DNA of 51,663 nt from Lachnospiraceae bacterium (GCA_022792295.1 JAAWAR010000054.1:1-51663), one strand, 5' to 3'; positions 32,076 through 41,146 are shown, counted from the first letter of the stretch. The notes: a model not told the origin generated them from the letters alone. Made by a program: numbers and translations.

Positions 32076-33428
32076 ATGGCAGTTCGGCTGGAACAGAACC
32101 AGAAGGCAATTATGTCTCAAAAGATGCTTCAGGCTGTGAACATTCTTCAGATGAGCTCATTGGAGCTGACAGATTTTATAAAGGAAGCGGCGCTGGAAAA
32201 CCCGGTGATTGATTTTGCTGACGCGGAGCCGGCAGACGAGGAACAGGAGCGGTTAAAAAAGCTTGAATGGCTGGCAAGCCTGGATGAACAGAACCGTTCT
32301 TATTATCAGTACGACCAGGAGGACGCAGACGAAAACCTCGGCACGGGTAATCTTTCCGGGCGGACGTCGGAGTCCCTGGAGGACTTTTTGCATCTGCAGC
32401 TCCTTGGCAGAATATATCCGGAGGCAGAACGGCGCGTCTGTGAATTTGTGCTGGAATGTCTGGATTCCAATGGTTTTTTTACGGGGACAGCAAACGAGGT
32501 TTCGGCGGCATGCCACACGACGCTTGAGGAAGCAAAAAACGGCCTTGCGGTTATGAGAAGCCTTGAGCCGGCAGGTGTCTGTGCGGGCTCCGTGCAGGAG
32601 TGTCTGCTAAAACAGCTTGAAGGCCGAGCCGACTGCGGAGAACTGGAAAGGCAGATCGTTTCTGAATATATGGAGCTTTTAAGCCGTAATCAGTTACATT
32701 TGATCGCCAAATATACAAAACGGACGCCTCAGGAGGTCGCCGAGGCGGCCGCGCGTATCAAAAGTCTGAATCCGAGGCCGGCACAGGGCTTTGACAACGG
32801 CGAGCTGTTAAAATACATTGTTCCGGATGTCACAGTCGTGAAATTCAAAGGGCGTCTGGAAATCCTTTTAAACAATTACGCCTGTCCGGTCCTCCATGTG
32901 AATAAAGAGTACTTGCGTATGATGAAATCTGACTGCGGCAGCGAGGTTAAGGAGTATCTTTCGACCAAGGTCAGGCAGGCCGAGGAGATCCAGAGCCATA
33001 TTACAAGGAGAAGTTCGACCCTTTTGTCGCTTGCAGAATGCATTGTGGATGTGCAGCGTGAGTTTTTTATGACCGGCGGCGGTTTAAGGCCCTTCCGGCT
33101 TGTGGATGCGGCGGAGCGCATGAAGTGCCATGAATCAACGGTCAGCCGTGCGGTTCGTGATAAATACCTGCAGTGCTGCTGGGGCGTGTATCCTCTGGGC
33201 TATTTTTTTCAAAAGGGGACTGTGGGCCAGGAGGAGACGGCGGTGGTCCAGATCAAGCAGCAAATCCGGACAATCATCGACAAAGAAAATAAAGAAAAGC
33301 CCTACAGCGATGAGAAGATTGCAGCGCTTTTGAAGGAGCAGGGTATGGAGATTCCGAGGAGGACCGTCGCGAAATATCGGGAGGACATGAAAATCGCAAA
33401 CTGCAGAGGCAGGAAGGTGTTTGCTTGA
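32076..33428 (+). CDS. rpoN: RNA polymerase sigma-54 factor
   Basis: 450 residues. N-terminal region I is Gln/Leu-rich (LEQNQKAIMSQKMLQAVNILQMSSLEL), an acidic linker follows, then the core-binding domain, the central DNA-binding domain with a helix-turn-helix (ECIVDVQREFFMTGG ... MKCHESTVSRAVRDK), and the RpoN box PRRTVAKYRE at 427-436 near the C-terminus. GAAAAGGGGATG precedes the ATG. Monocistronic, with a terminator. Sigma-54 needs an enhancer-binding activator, and none is coded in the window. Confidence 0.95.
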   Translation: MAVRLEQNQKAIMSQKMLQAVNILQMSSLELTDFIKEAALENPVIDFADAEPADEEQERLKKLEWLASLDEQNRSYYQYDQEDADENLGTGNLSGRTSESLEDFLHLQLLGRIYPEAERRVCEFVLECLDSNGFFTGTANEVSAACHTTLEEAKNGLAVMRSLEPAGVCAGSVQECLLKQLEGRADCGELERQIVSEYMELLSRNQLHLIAKYTKRTPQEVAEAAARIKSLNPRPAQGFDNGELLKYIVPDVTVVKFKGRLEILLNNYACPVLHVNKEYLRMMKSDCGSEVKEYLSTKVRQAEEIQSHITRRSSTLLSLAECIVDVQREFFMTGGGLRPFRLVDAAERMKCHESTVSRAVRDKYLQCCWGVYPLGYFFQKGTVGQEETAVVQIKQQIRTIIDKENKEKPYSDEKIAALLKEQGMEIPRRTVAKYREDMKIANCRGRKVFA

Positions 33429-33462
33429 AAGAAGCAGGAATGCATAGAAAGATCACATGGAG

Positions 33463-33491
33463 GAGTCCGCAAAACAAGCGGACTCTTTTTT
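33463..33491 (+). terminator. Terminator of rpoN
   Basis: GAGTCCGC (33463-33470) pairs with GCGGACTC (33478-33485), a 7-base loop, then six T. Confidence 0.9.
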
Positions 33492-33820
33492 GGGCAAAAA
33501 TGTTGCTGCTTATTTAAGGCAGAAAAAACTGCCGTTAGCGCATGGTGCAGTGTTTTCTTGCAGCAGAGGAGCGGTTTTGGTGTACGGACGCATTTATATG
33601 CAAACAAACCTGCCTGCCTATGCCAGCGGACTGATGTGTCGTCGGTCAGAGGTGCCGGGTGCCAGTGGCACACATTTAGAACGGACCACAGAGGAGCGAA
33701 GACCGCCGCATCGCCTCTCTTTTTGGCCTTGCCGATAAAAAAATCCTGCGCAGCTTCGCCGGATATAAATGTGTCGGTACAGTTGTCTGCAGGCAGAGTC
33801 AGACAGATTTTTGATAAGGA
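33492..33820. other. Gene-free stretch with possible coding remnants
   Basis: No ORF here has a convincing start or family match. Several short frames read in protein-like fashion without starts, for example the frame containing RIASLFGLADKKIL. Probably decayed sequence after rpoN. Confidence 0.4.
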
Positions 33821-33949
33821 TTAAAACCGTATGTCGAGGAGTATGAGGACATGGACGGCAGCCTTGGCGTATATCCGCAGGCAGTTTCAGAGAAGTTAGC
33901 CGAGCCGGTTATTTTGAGGCTGTGTTTCTTTAGGGGGTGGGAGGACTGA
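33821..33949 (+). pseudogene. Possible gene remnant, 42 codons without a start
   Basis: A frame beginning after an in-frame TAA reads LKPYVEEYEDMDGSLGVYPQ and continues through AVSEKLAEPVI before losing protein-like character and stopping at 33947. Composition is typical of a real protein, but there is no start or ribosome site. The parent family is not recognised. Confidence 0.3.
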
Positions 33950-34017
33950 GGCTTGCTCCGACTACATAGCCTGTAATCACCGGGGAGATCGGCCGGGGCT
34001 TTGGCGTTTCCTTCGGC

Positions 34018-34059
34018 AAAAGAAAGGGAGCGGATCAGAATCGAATTCTGAATGCTCCC
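34018..34059 (-). terminator. Terminator of MFS gene
   Basis: On the - strand GGGAGC (34059-34054) pairs with GCTCCC (34031-34026), with an inner CAGAAT/ATTCTG pair, followed by TTTCTTTT. It lies directly after the MFS gene end. Confidence 0.85.
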
Positions 34060-34072
34060 GCAGGAAACGCGC

Positions 34073-35311
34073 TTACTTCATGGCCGGGACTGTGATGATA
34101 CATAAAAGCCCGAGGAGGCCGAGTGTGAGGAAGGCAACGGAGTAGCCGCCAAGTGCCGAGGCAATCAGATAGACAACGGTAGGGGAGGCCGCACTGCCGA
34201 TGCACCCTACGGTATTGCAGGTCCCGTTCAAGACTGTGAAATTTTCACTCCCAAACAGGGAGACGATAAGGAGCGGCCAGAGCGTGCAGTAAATGCCAAA
34301 GCCAAAACCCGCAATGGCACAGGAGACCGCAAACGGTACGAAGCCGGGTACAAGCGATAAAAGAACGGCCCCGGCGGCCTGCAGAAAGAAACAGATAAGG
34401 TTCAGCGAGCGTGTGGAAACCGGAAGCCGGTCGGAAAAGCCGGACAGCAGCCGCCCAAAACAGTTAAAAATGTTGTAAACGGTCAAAAGAAAGGCAGCCC
34501 GCATGGGGGAAACACCATTTTGAATCGCATAGAGGACGACATAGCTGTTAATCCCGATGCCGATCGCACGTGAGGTGATGAGCTGAAGGGAAAACAGCAG
34601 AAAGGTCCGGGAACGGCAGCACTCGGAAGGTGTTTTGGAGCGGCTGTTTGTCTGTGTGGAAGCGGTCTCTTTAACAGGATGGGCTGCCGTCCAGCGGCGT
34701 CCGTCCCGGATTTCCCCCACATCCTGCGGATGGTCGCGGATCACGAATAGGGCAAGAAGGATGCAGGAGCCGACCATCCCCATGTAGAGAAGGAAACAGG
34801 CCTGTATACTGACGTCGGAGACTGCCTGAGCGACAAGAGGCATTAAAAAGCCGCCTACGGAACCGGCCGTCATGAGGATCGCCATCGGCAGCGCTTTGTT
34901 TCGTGCATACCATTCATTGATCAGGCTGGGTCCGGAGGTCAGGCCGCAGAGCGCCGCGCAGATTCCGGCAGCGCCGAACATGGCTACATATAAAACCGGA
35001 TCGGAATAAAACAGGGACAAAAAAAGAAAGGCCAGTGTACCGACGGCGGCACCCAGGATAATCGTAAAGCGATAGCCTTTTTTCTGTTCGAGGACACCGC
35101 CGGGGATACTCGTTAGGACGATAAGCAGATAATTCATACTGGAAGCAAGTCCGATAATTCCCTCATTCCAGCCGTATTCCAGGACGATTTTGGTGGAAAT
35201 CACACTGGTCCCATAGCTGATCGGTGTTGTGGTAAAAAAATAGACTAGCCAGATCGCGGCAAGGACCCAGGTACCATAAAAGACAGAAGAATTTTTTTCC
35301 GGCTGTTTCAT
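34073..35311 (-). CDS. MFS transporter
   Basis: 412-residue major facilitator with 12 predicted membrane segments and a polar central loop (about 195-225). N-terminus GTWVLAAIWLVYFFTTTPISYGTSV; segment-4 region GLTSGPSLINEWYARNKALPMAI is typical of monocarboxylate/OFA-like members. AAAGGAGG precedes the ATG. Flanked by its own terminator; no partner gene points to a substrate. Confidence 0.85.
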   Translation of the reverse strand: MKQPEKNSSVFYGTWVLAAIWLVYFFTTTPISYGTSVISTKIVLEYGWNEGIIGLASSMNYLLIVLTSIPGGVLEQKKGYRFTIILGAAVGTLAFLFLSLFYSDPVLYVAMFGAAGICAALCGLTSGPSLINEWYARNKALPMAILMTAGSVGGFLMPLVAQAVSDVSIQACFLLYMGMVGSCILLALFVIRDHPQDVGEIRDGRRWTAAHPVKETASTQTNSRSKTPSECCRSRTFLLFSLQLITSRAIGIGINSYVVLYAIQNGVSPMRAAFLLTVYNIFNCFGRLLSGFSDRLPVSTRSLNLICFFLQAAGAVLLSLVPGFVPFAVSCAIAGFGFGIYCTLWPLLIVSLFGSENFTVLNGTCNTVGCIGSAASPTVVYLIASALGGYSVAFLTLGLLGLLCIITVPAMK

Positions 35312-35429
35312 TTGTAAAAAGGCCTCCTTTGTATTCCCATTAAAAGTATATTAGCAAGTTCTGCACCGATTTGCAAGAACATGGCATCGGAGCAAAGAAA
35401 AAATATGGCTCTTTTCTGTGCGCCGCACA

Positions 35430-35471
35430 AAAAGACACCGGCAGAAAACAAAAGCTCAGCCGGTGTCTTTT
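35430..35471 (-). terminator. Terminator of polysaccharide deacetylase gene
   Basis: AAAAGACACCGGC (35430-35442) pairs perfectly with GCCGGTGTCTTTT (35459-35471). On the - strand the T-run continues past the stem. It lies 18 bases after the deacetylase stop. Confidence 0.85.
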
Positions 35472-35489
35472 AATTGTTTGTATGTTCTG

Positions 35490-36941
35490 TCACATGGGAG
35501 GGACCGGGGTCGGCCGCTCGCGGTCAAATATCTTTGTCACATCGAACAGATCGCTTAAATGATCCTTTGTGGGGTTGGTCTCCGGCAGGTCGTAATACAT
35601 ACGAACGCCGTCAAGATTGCGCCGTCCCTGCCGCAGGTAGCTGTCTCGGGCCTGTACCCAGTAGGGAGCGGCATCCACATTGCAGAAATAGCGGAAACCG
35701 TGGTCATATAAGAATGCGAACTTTTTATTTTCACGAGTGTAGTCATGCCAGTCGCCTATATCTGCGCCAAACGGGTAGAGAAGGATGTCCACTTCTCCAA
35801 GAAGCGGTGTGATGTATGCATCCCATTTTCCGGTATCCGTTTTTATATCCTCGAGCGAACGCGTGGACAGACGCATATGCCCATAGGTATGGGAGGCCAG
35901 CTCCCAGCCGTTGTCGCGCAGGGCCTGTACGACTTTTTTTACCTCCTCTTTGTCCTGTTCAATATTGGGATTCTTATCCTGGTAATCCGGGTCGGTCCGA
36001 TAACCGAGGATTCCCTGGTAGCCCGTGAAAGCGATAACCGCTCTGGCGCCCCGATAGGAGAAGTCCGGATGTTCCATGATAAAATCTTCCAGAAGCGGAA
36101 CCAGGTCATAGGAGCCAACGGATACGGTTCCGTCGTCGAGTTCCATCTCGCAGGTGGGTTTGCCATCCTCGCCGACGATCATCCGCGTGGCAAAGCCGTC
36201 GCCTTTCATATAGTCATAGTAGCAGACGTCATCCTGTGACATGACAAACGGCTTTTTGCCGGGCGGCAGCATAATGCTGCCCTTTTTCATAACGGTTCTT
36301 CCCTGCTCGTCCGTTGTCTCATAGGCCATATCATGGAGCCGTACGAGTACATAGCCGCGTGCATGCATCTCCTCGAGAATCTTCATAAATTCACTTTTGG
36401 TCGTCATGACCTGATTGTAGCCGGGCTCATCCGAGTCCCCGTCAAACGCCTTTTTATTATCCATGATGAGAGAGTGGAAGAAAATATGCGTGACTTCGCT
36501 GATGTTGGCCGGGACCAGCGTAGCCTTTATCTCCTCATAGGAAGCACAGGCGTCGAGAACGGCCTGTTCGTCTGCAAATTCGGGACGGGAACGAAGAAGC
36601 TCAATGGCGCGGTCGTAATCATAACCGGCGGCCAGAAATTCGGCTTCTGATAAAAGACGTTCAAGCTCGTTCGCCGTCTCGTCACCGGTGGTCTCGGTTT
36701 CCGCCTGAAGCGTCTCGGTCTCCTGGCTGGATGGCTCGGGAGACGGGGAACTGGCTTCCTTTGTCTCCTTCATACGGTCGTACAATGCGACCGCGAAGGC
36801 CGTGGCAGAGAATATGAAAAGGATAAGCAAGATAACCAGTATAACGATGTGGATCGTTCGCTGACGTTTGCGTTGCTTTCTACGGCGTTCCAGATAGGTA
36901 TGTCTTCTTTCGGTTTCTTCATCGTACAGCAATTTTGTCAT
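35490..36941 (-). CDS. Membrane-anchored polysaccharide deacetylase (NodB domain)
   Basis: 483 residues. A basic cytoplasmic N-terminus (YLERRRKQRKRQR) leads to one membrane segment at about 30-54, then a Ser/Glu/Thr-rich linker to about 95 and an extracellular NodB-type deacetylase domain. Metal and catalytic elements are visible in MSQDDVCYYDY (Asp pair), ELASHTYGHMRLS (His-x3-His) and DILLYPFGADIGD. Likely acts on cell-wall or capsule polysaccharide. AGGGAGAG precedes the ATG. A promoter at 37186-37214 would give a leader of about 240 nt holding a tandem repeat. Confidence 0.87.
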   Translation of the reverse strand: MTKLLYDEETERRHTYLERRRKQRKRQRTIHIVILVILLILFIFSATAFAVALYDRMKETKEASSPSPEPSSQETETLQAETETTGDETANELERLLSEAEFLAAGYDYDRAIELLRSRPEFADEQAVLDACASYEEIKATLVPANISEVTHIFFHSLIMDNKKAFDGDSDEPGYNQVMTTKSEFMKILEEMHARGYVLVRLHDMAYETTDEQGRTVMKKGSIMLPPGKKPFVMSQDDVCYYDYMKGDGFATRMIVGEDGKPTCEMELDDGTVSVGSYDLVPLLEDFIMEHPDFSYRGARAVIAFTGYQGILGYRTDPDYQDKNPNIEQDKEEVKKVVQALRDNGWELASHTYGHMRLSTRSLEDIKTDTGKWDAYITPLLGEVDILLYPFGADIGDWHDYTRENKKFAFLYDHGFRYFCNVDAAPYWVQARDSYLRQGRRNLDGVRMYYDLPETNPTKDHLSDLFDVTKIFDRERPTPVPPM

Positions 36942-36980
36942 CTCTCCCTTGTATATCGCATCTTTTCTAAAATGATAGTA

Positions 36981-37192
36981 TGCCCTGCGGCCTCTCTATG
37001 GGATGTGCATAATTTGCCCCGCAGTGTATTCTCCCTGCATGAGAACATAAATCGGCACAAGTGTAATCCCTGCCGAGATGCCAGCATGCCCTGCCATTCC
37101 TCCTGGTGGGATATGCACGATTTGCCCTGGAGTGTGTTTTTCCTGCGCGGGAACGCAAATCAGCACAAATATAATCTTTATTAAGATTATAC
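36981..37192. repeat. Tandem ~107-bp repeat, possible structured RNA
   Basis: Two units begin with TGCCCTGC at 36981 and 37087. The best-conserved 69 bases (starting at GGGAT, about 37000 and 37108) align without gaps at 53/69. Of the 16 differences, 15 are transitions. Both copies can form a 54-base stem-loop (37005-37058 and 37113-37166): GTGC/GCAC closing, an AATTTG/TAAAT middle stem, and a TTCTC/GAGAA hairpin that in copy 2 is kept by G.U pairs on the + strand. No protein-like conservation. Which strand is transcribed is uncertain. Confidence 0.7.
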
Positions 37193-37214
37193 CATACATC
37201 AGAGGAGATGTCAT
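37186..37214 (-). promoter_or_regulatory. Probable promoter of deacetylase gene
   Basis: On the - strand ATGACA (37214-37209), 17-base spacer, TATAAT (37191-37186). The -10 is part of a perfect inverted repeat (37170-37178 / 37183-37191, 4-base loop), which may also be an operator. Confidence 0.6.
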
Positions 37215-37310
37215 GTCCATAAGTAAAAAATTTGGAATAAAGTATACACACTCCTGCTCGCCCATATTATATTAGGAAAGTAATTGATTTAGAGAGGATA
37301 AGGTGAAGAC

Positions 37311-38498
37311 GTGAGGGAGAGAGGAAAACGGATACTGGCAGGAGTTTTGGCGGCAGTGATGCTGTCTGTTCATGCGCCGGTCTGTGCGTTGGCAGAGACG
37401 GCCAGGCAGGGACCGGAGATCGGCGCTCCGTCGGCCCTTCTCATGGAAGCGTCCACGGGGACGGTGATCTATGAAAAGAATGCGGACGAACCAAGGAACC
37501 CGGCCAGTGTGACAAAGATCATGACATTGATTCTGATTTTTGACGCGCTGCAGAGCGGGAAGATCAAGCTGTCAGACGAGGTCGTCACAAGCGCTTATGC
37601 AAAATCCATGGGCGGTTCACAGGTTTTTTTGGAGGAAGGGGAAGTACAGACCGTTGAGACGTTAATTAAATGCATTGTGATCGCCTCGGGGAATGACGCA
37701 TCCGTGGCGATGGCAGAGTACATAGGCGGCGACGAAGGCAGCTTTGTGCAGATGATGAATGAGCGCGCCGCGGGCCTTGGCATGACACATACAAACTTTA
37801 TTGATTGCTGCGGCCTGACAGATTCTCCGAAGCATGTGACCACAGCGAGGGATATTGCCCTGATGTCCAGGGAATTGATCACTAAGTATCCGCAGATTTC
37901 CAATTATTCGACAATCTGGATGGAAAATATCACACATGTGACGAAACAGGGGACAAAAGAATTTGGTCTTTCCAATACCAACAAGCTTTTAAAAATGGCG
38001 ACTAATTTTGAAGTCACCGGCTTGAAGACCGGATCCACAAGCATTGCAAAATACTGCCTTTCCGCGACGGCAAGAAAGGATGGGGTAGAGCTGATCGCCG
38101 CTATTATGGCGGCACCGGACTATAAAACCCGGTTTAACGACGCGGTGACACTGCTTAATTACGGGTATGCAAACTGCAGGCTGTATCGGGATGACGATAT
38201 GCCGAAGCTCCCGGAAATCGCGGTTCGAAACGGAATCAAAGAAACGGCAAAAGCTGAATACCGGGACAGTTTCTCCTATCTGGGGCTTTCCGGAGAAGAC
38301 TTTAGTGCAATCGAAAAGACACTGGAGCTTTCCGGGGAGGCAACGGCACCGATCGCACAAGGCGATGTCCTGGGGTATCTGATATACCGACTAAACGGCG
38401 AGGAGCTTGGCCGTGTGACCGTAATAGCAGCCGAGAAGGTGGATGAGGCGGGTTTTCTGGATCAGCTGAGGCGGGTGTGGGAAACGGCAAGGCTGTAG
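37311..38498 (+). CDS. D-alanyl-D-alanine carboxypeptidase (PBP5/DacF type)
   Basis: Trims the terminal D-alanine from peptidoglycan stem peptides outside the membrane. 395 residues, secretion signal at about 1-29 cut near ALA-ET. Active-site motifs: SVTK (Ser66, Lys69), SGN (126-128), KTG (239-241), all at family spacing. A C-terminal PBP5-like domain (about 290-380) follows; a clear amphipathic anchor is not obvious. The start is GTG at 37311 after GGATAAGGTG. Confidence 0.92.
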   Translation: MRERGKRILAGVLAAVMLSVHAPVCALAETARQGPEIGAPSALLMEASTGTVIYEKNADEPRNPASVTKIMTLILIFDALQSGKIKLSDEVVTSAYAKSMGGSQVFLEEGEVQTVETLIKCIVIASGNDASVAMAEYIGGDEGSFVQMMNERAAGLGMTHTNFIDCCGLTDSPKHVTTARDIALMSRELITKYPQISNYSTIWMENITHVTKQGTKEFGLSNTNKLLKMATNFEVTGLKTGSTSIAKYCLSATARKDGVELIAAIMAAPDYKTRFNDAVTLLNYGYANCRLYRDDDMPKLPEIAVRNGIKETAKAEYRDSFSYLGLSGEDFSAIEKTLELSGEATAPIAQGDVLGYLIYRLNGEELGRVTVIAAEKVDEAGFLDQLRRVWETARL

Positions 38499-38522
38499 AA
38501 ATATGAATTTTTTGTGTTTTTC

Positions 38523-38551
38523 GTGACATTTTGCATATACTATGATATGAT
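38523..38551 (+). promoter_or_regulatory. Promoter of LtaS-like gene
   Basis: GTGACA (38523-38528), 17-base spacer, TATGAT (38546-38551), 45 bases before the start codon. Confidence 0.65.
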
Positions 38552-38596
38552 TAAAAAATTAAGAAAAATGTAAAAAATACGACGGGATGGAAACGA

Positions 38597-40423
38597 ATGG
38601 AATATACAAACGAATCATGGCTTGGGCGGCTAAGGGAGAGGAGAGGGCTCGCGGCGGCGATACTTCTTCTCTCCCCGCTTTTGATGTATGCAGTATTTGA
38701 GTGGATTACAGGAAACCTGTTTTCGGTCCAAGGGATTTATCTGCTGTGGAACCTTTTATTTTTCATGCTCTTGTATCTCACGGTATTTTCACTGACAAAC
38801 TCCGTTCGCATCAGTTATACGCTTCTCAACGTTTTTTTCACGTTTTGGGCGCTGGCAGAATATTTTGTAGTAGAATTCCGCAGCCGTCCAATTATGCTGT
38901 GGGATGTGCTGGCTGTGAGAACAGCGGCGACCGTAGCGGGAAATTATCAATATACCTTTACAAGGCATATGGCGGCGGGTGTCCTGGTGATCGCTTTGTG
39001 GACCGGTCTCATCTGGCTGTTTCCCTTTCGGCTCCGTACAAAAAAGCAGCATATATATGCGGCGGCCGGCTCCGCCTTTAGTTTTTGTGCGGCCCTTGCT
39101 GTCTTTTATCAGATCGGCATTACAAAATGCAATATTTCCATCAGCATGTGGGAACCGTTAGCTTCCTATGAAAAGAACGGCTGCCTGGTCTCAACGCTGC
39201 GGGTCTTTGCCTATCTGGCCGTAAAACCGCCGGAAGGCTACTCTGTCAGCGAGGTGGAGCGTATCCAAAGGGAAATTGAGGAGCGAAAGGAAGACATTGT
39301 TCTTCCGTTTCGTGATGCGGGGAATGTGGTTCCGACCAATGTGATCTGTATCATGAATGAGAGCTTTGCCGATCTGCGCGTGATTGCGCCGTTTGAAACC
39401 GACGTCCCTTTTCTTTCCTATTATGAATCGCTTACGGAAAATTGTATCAAGGGGGATCTCTATGTGCCGGTATTCGGTTCTATGACCTGCAATTCGGAAT
39501 TTGAATTCCTGACCGGAAATTCCCTGACGTTCGCGCCTGAGGGCTCAGTACCGTTTCAGCTCTACATGCGCAAGCCCTCCTATTCAATCGTGTCAATTTT
39601 AAAGGATAAAGGATACCGCACTGTGGCTATGCATCCGAATCAGAAAACCAACTGGAACCGGGCAGAGGCATACGGTGCGCTGGGCTTCGATGAATTTTAT
39701 GGGATCGAGTCGTTTGAGAATCCGTATATTGTCCGCGGACTCGTAGGAGATCGGGGCGATTATGACAAGATTATCAGCCTGACAAAATCCAAGGAGGCAG
39801 GAGAGCCGCTTTTCGTTTTTGATGTGACCATGCAGAATCACGGAGGGTATGAGGAGGGCTGGGAAGCCACGGTGCATTTGAAAGAGCTTTCCGATATGCC
39901 GAAGACAGAACAATATTTGTCACTGATCCGGGAATCGGATGCGGCGCTTCAGTATCTTCTGGAATATTACAGCCAGATTGAGGAACCGACGATGATTGTT
40001 TTGTTCGGAGATCATCAGCCCGCCGTGGAGGAATCGCTTTACGAAACGCTCTATGGCGCACCGCTTGTAGAAAAAGAATATCAGGATCTGATCCGCCGCC
40101 ACATCACTCCGTTTTTGATCTGGACTAACTATCCGAGTGAGAGCATGGAAAACGTCAGCATGAGTGCACAGTATCTGGCCGGGGCGGCTCTGCAGCGGGC
40201 CAATATTGAACTTACGGATTATTTCTATTTTCTGAGTGAAATGTATCAGGCGGCGCCGGTCGTACATTTTTACGGATATGAGCGAAATGACGGAATCCTG
40301 ATTGACTGGTCAACCTGGCGGGAACAGCCGGAATATACAATGTTCTATGAATTTGAGATCCTGCAGTATAATAACATGTTTGATAAAAAGCGAATGGATG
40401 CTATATTTCGAAACGGACCGTGA
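38597..40423 (+). CDS. LtaS-family sulfatase/phosphoglycerol transferase
   Basis: 608 residues. About five N-terminal membrane segments (to roughly 180) precede an extracellular sulfatase-type domain (about 245-540): NVICIMNESFADLRV, the nucleophile region GSMTCNSEFEFLTGNSL with the predicted catalytic Thr, VAMHPNQKTNWNR, VTMQNHGGYEEG and the metal-binding FGDHQPAV. This is the layout of lipoteichoic acid synthase and related glycerophosphate transferases. Probably decorates a membrane or wall polymer with phosphoglycerol. Start supported by position, with GGGATGGAAACG upstream. Confidence 0.87.
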   Translation: MEYTNESWLGRLRERRGLAAAILLLSPLLMYAVFEWITGNLFSVQGIYLLWNLLFFMLLYLTVFSLTNSVRISYTLLNVFFTFWALAEYFVVEFRSRPIMLWDVLAVRTAATVAGNYQYTFTRHMAAGVLVIALWTGLIWLFPFRLRTKKQHIYAAAGSAFSFCAALAVFYQIGITKCNISISMWEPLASYEKNGCLVSTLRVFAYLAVKPPEGYSVSEVERIQREIEERKEDIVLPFRDAGNVVPTNVICIMNESFADLRVIAPFETDVPFLSYYESLTENCIKGDLYVPVFGSMTCNSEFEFLTGNSLTFAPEGSVPFQLYMRKPSYSIVSILKDKGYRTVAMHPNQKTNWNRAEAYGALGFDEFYGIESFENPYIVRGLVGDRGDYDKIISLTKSKEAGEPLFVFDVTMQNHGGYEEGWEATVHLKELSDMPKTEQYLSLIRESDAALQYLLEYYSQIEEPTMIVLFGDHQPAVEESLYETLYGAPLVEKEYQDLIRRHITPFLIWTNYPSESMENVSMSAQYLAGAALQRANIELTDYFYFLSEMYQAAPVVHFYGYERNDGILIDWSTWREQPEYTMFYEFEILQYNNMFDKKRMDAIFRNGP

Positions 40424-40478
40424 GAAAAAATTTTCTGTAAAAAATAAGGATTTCTGTCGAAAGGAGGGGATGGGCAGC

Positions 40479-40553
40479 ATGCCAAAACAGATGGGAGAGG
40501 ACAGTCGCATTTTGGAAGACTCAAGAAAATATGGGTGTATTTCCCAGGAATAG
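40479..40553 (+). CDS. Small ORF, 24 residues
   Basis: ATG at 40479 preceded by the strong site AAGGAGGGG (40461-40469), stop TAG at 40551. The peptide is polar: MPKQMGEDSRILEDSRKYGC then ISQE. It lies between the LtaS-like gene and the flagellar promoter. An ATG three codons earlier overlaps the ribosome site. Coding status rests only on that site; function unknown. Confidence 0.4.
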   Translation: MPKQMGEDSRILEDSRKYGCISQE

Positions 40554-40578
40554 TTTGTTAAAAAGCCTGGATAAAAGG

Positions 40579-40607
40579 TTGACAATCTGACCATAAAGAG
40601 GTATTAT
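40579..40607 (+). promoter_or_regulatory. Sigma-A promoter of the flagellar operon
   Basis: TTGACA (40579-40584), 17-base spacer, TATTAT (40602-40607). The leader of about 120 bases contains a small hairpin CACGC/GCGTG. No sigma-D (FliA) style promoter was found here. Confidence 0.85.
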
Positions 40608-40732
40608 TTATCATGATAAGGAAGATGTTTTGTGGGGACGATTTTTGAGTCTGTCAGATTCACGCGACAGCGTGCGAAAAGCAGAATATCGGCACAAGAA
40701 TCAGTCCATAAAAGGATAAGGAAGGAAAAACG

Positions 40733-41110
40733 ATGGAGAGACTTTTCGGCAACAGTTTTGCTGTATTGGGGCGTTCCCTTGATTATCTGTGGCAGAAGGA
40801 GGCTGTTACGGCCGCCAACCTTGCCAATGTGGATACGCCAGGCTATAAGGCGAAGTATGTGAAGTTTGAGGATATGTTCAATGCGAAGCTTCGGGCGGCG
40901 TCGGGGAATCGGGCAGAGACCTATAAGGCCGCAAAGAACGCCAGATGGGAAGTAAAGGTGTCCGAGACGGAGACAGCCCGCATGGATGGAAACAACGTAG
41001 TGCCTGATACGGAGACCGTGGAACTGACCCGGGCGGCACTGCAGTATCAGTATGTGGTGTCTGCAATCAACAGCGACATTTCGCGCTTGTCTTCGGTTAT
41101 CAAAGGCTGA
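40733..41110 (+). CDS. flgB: Flagellar basal-body rod protein FlgB
   Basis: Proximal rod subunit, 125 residues. NLANVDTPGYKAKYVKFED is the conserved N-terminal rod/hook motif, and RMDGNNVVPDTETVELTRAALQYQ with the C-terminal helix marks FlgB rather than FlgC. AAGGAAGG precedes the ATG. Normally followed by flgC, but here fliE comes next after 36 bases. Confidence 0.93.
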   Translation: MERLFGNSFAVLGRSLDYLWQKEAVTAANLANVDTPGYKAKYVKFEDMFNAKLRAASGNRAETYKAAKNARWEVKVSETETARMDGNNVVPDTETVELTRAALQYQYVVSAINSDISRLSSVIKG

Positions 41111-41146
41111 CGTTTAGCAAAAGGAATATAAAGGGAGATAAAAAAC

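Noticed and set aside
33542-33562. TGGTGC...TTGCA as a sigma-54 promoter near rpoN
   Set aside because: Spacing between GG and GC is 14 rather than 10 bases, and no gene follows. No -24/-12 promoter was seen elsewhere by eye.
36996-37265. Minus-strand ORF of 89 codons across the tandem repeat
   Set aside because: Differences between the two repeat copies fall about equally on all codon positions, it lacks a ribosome site and it would begin upstream of the likely promoter.
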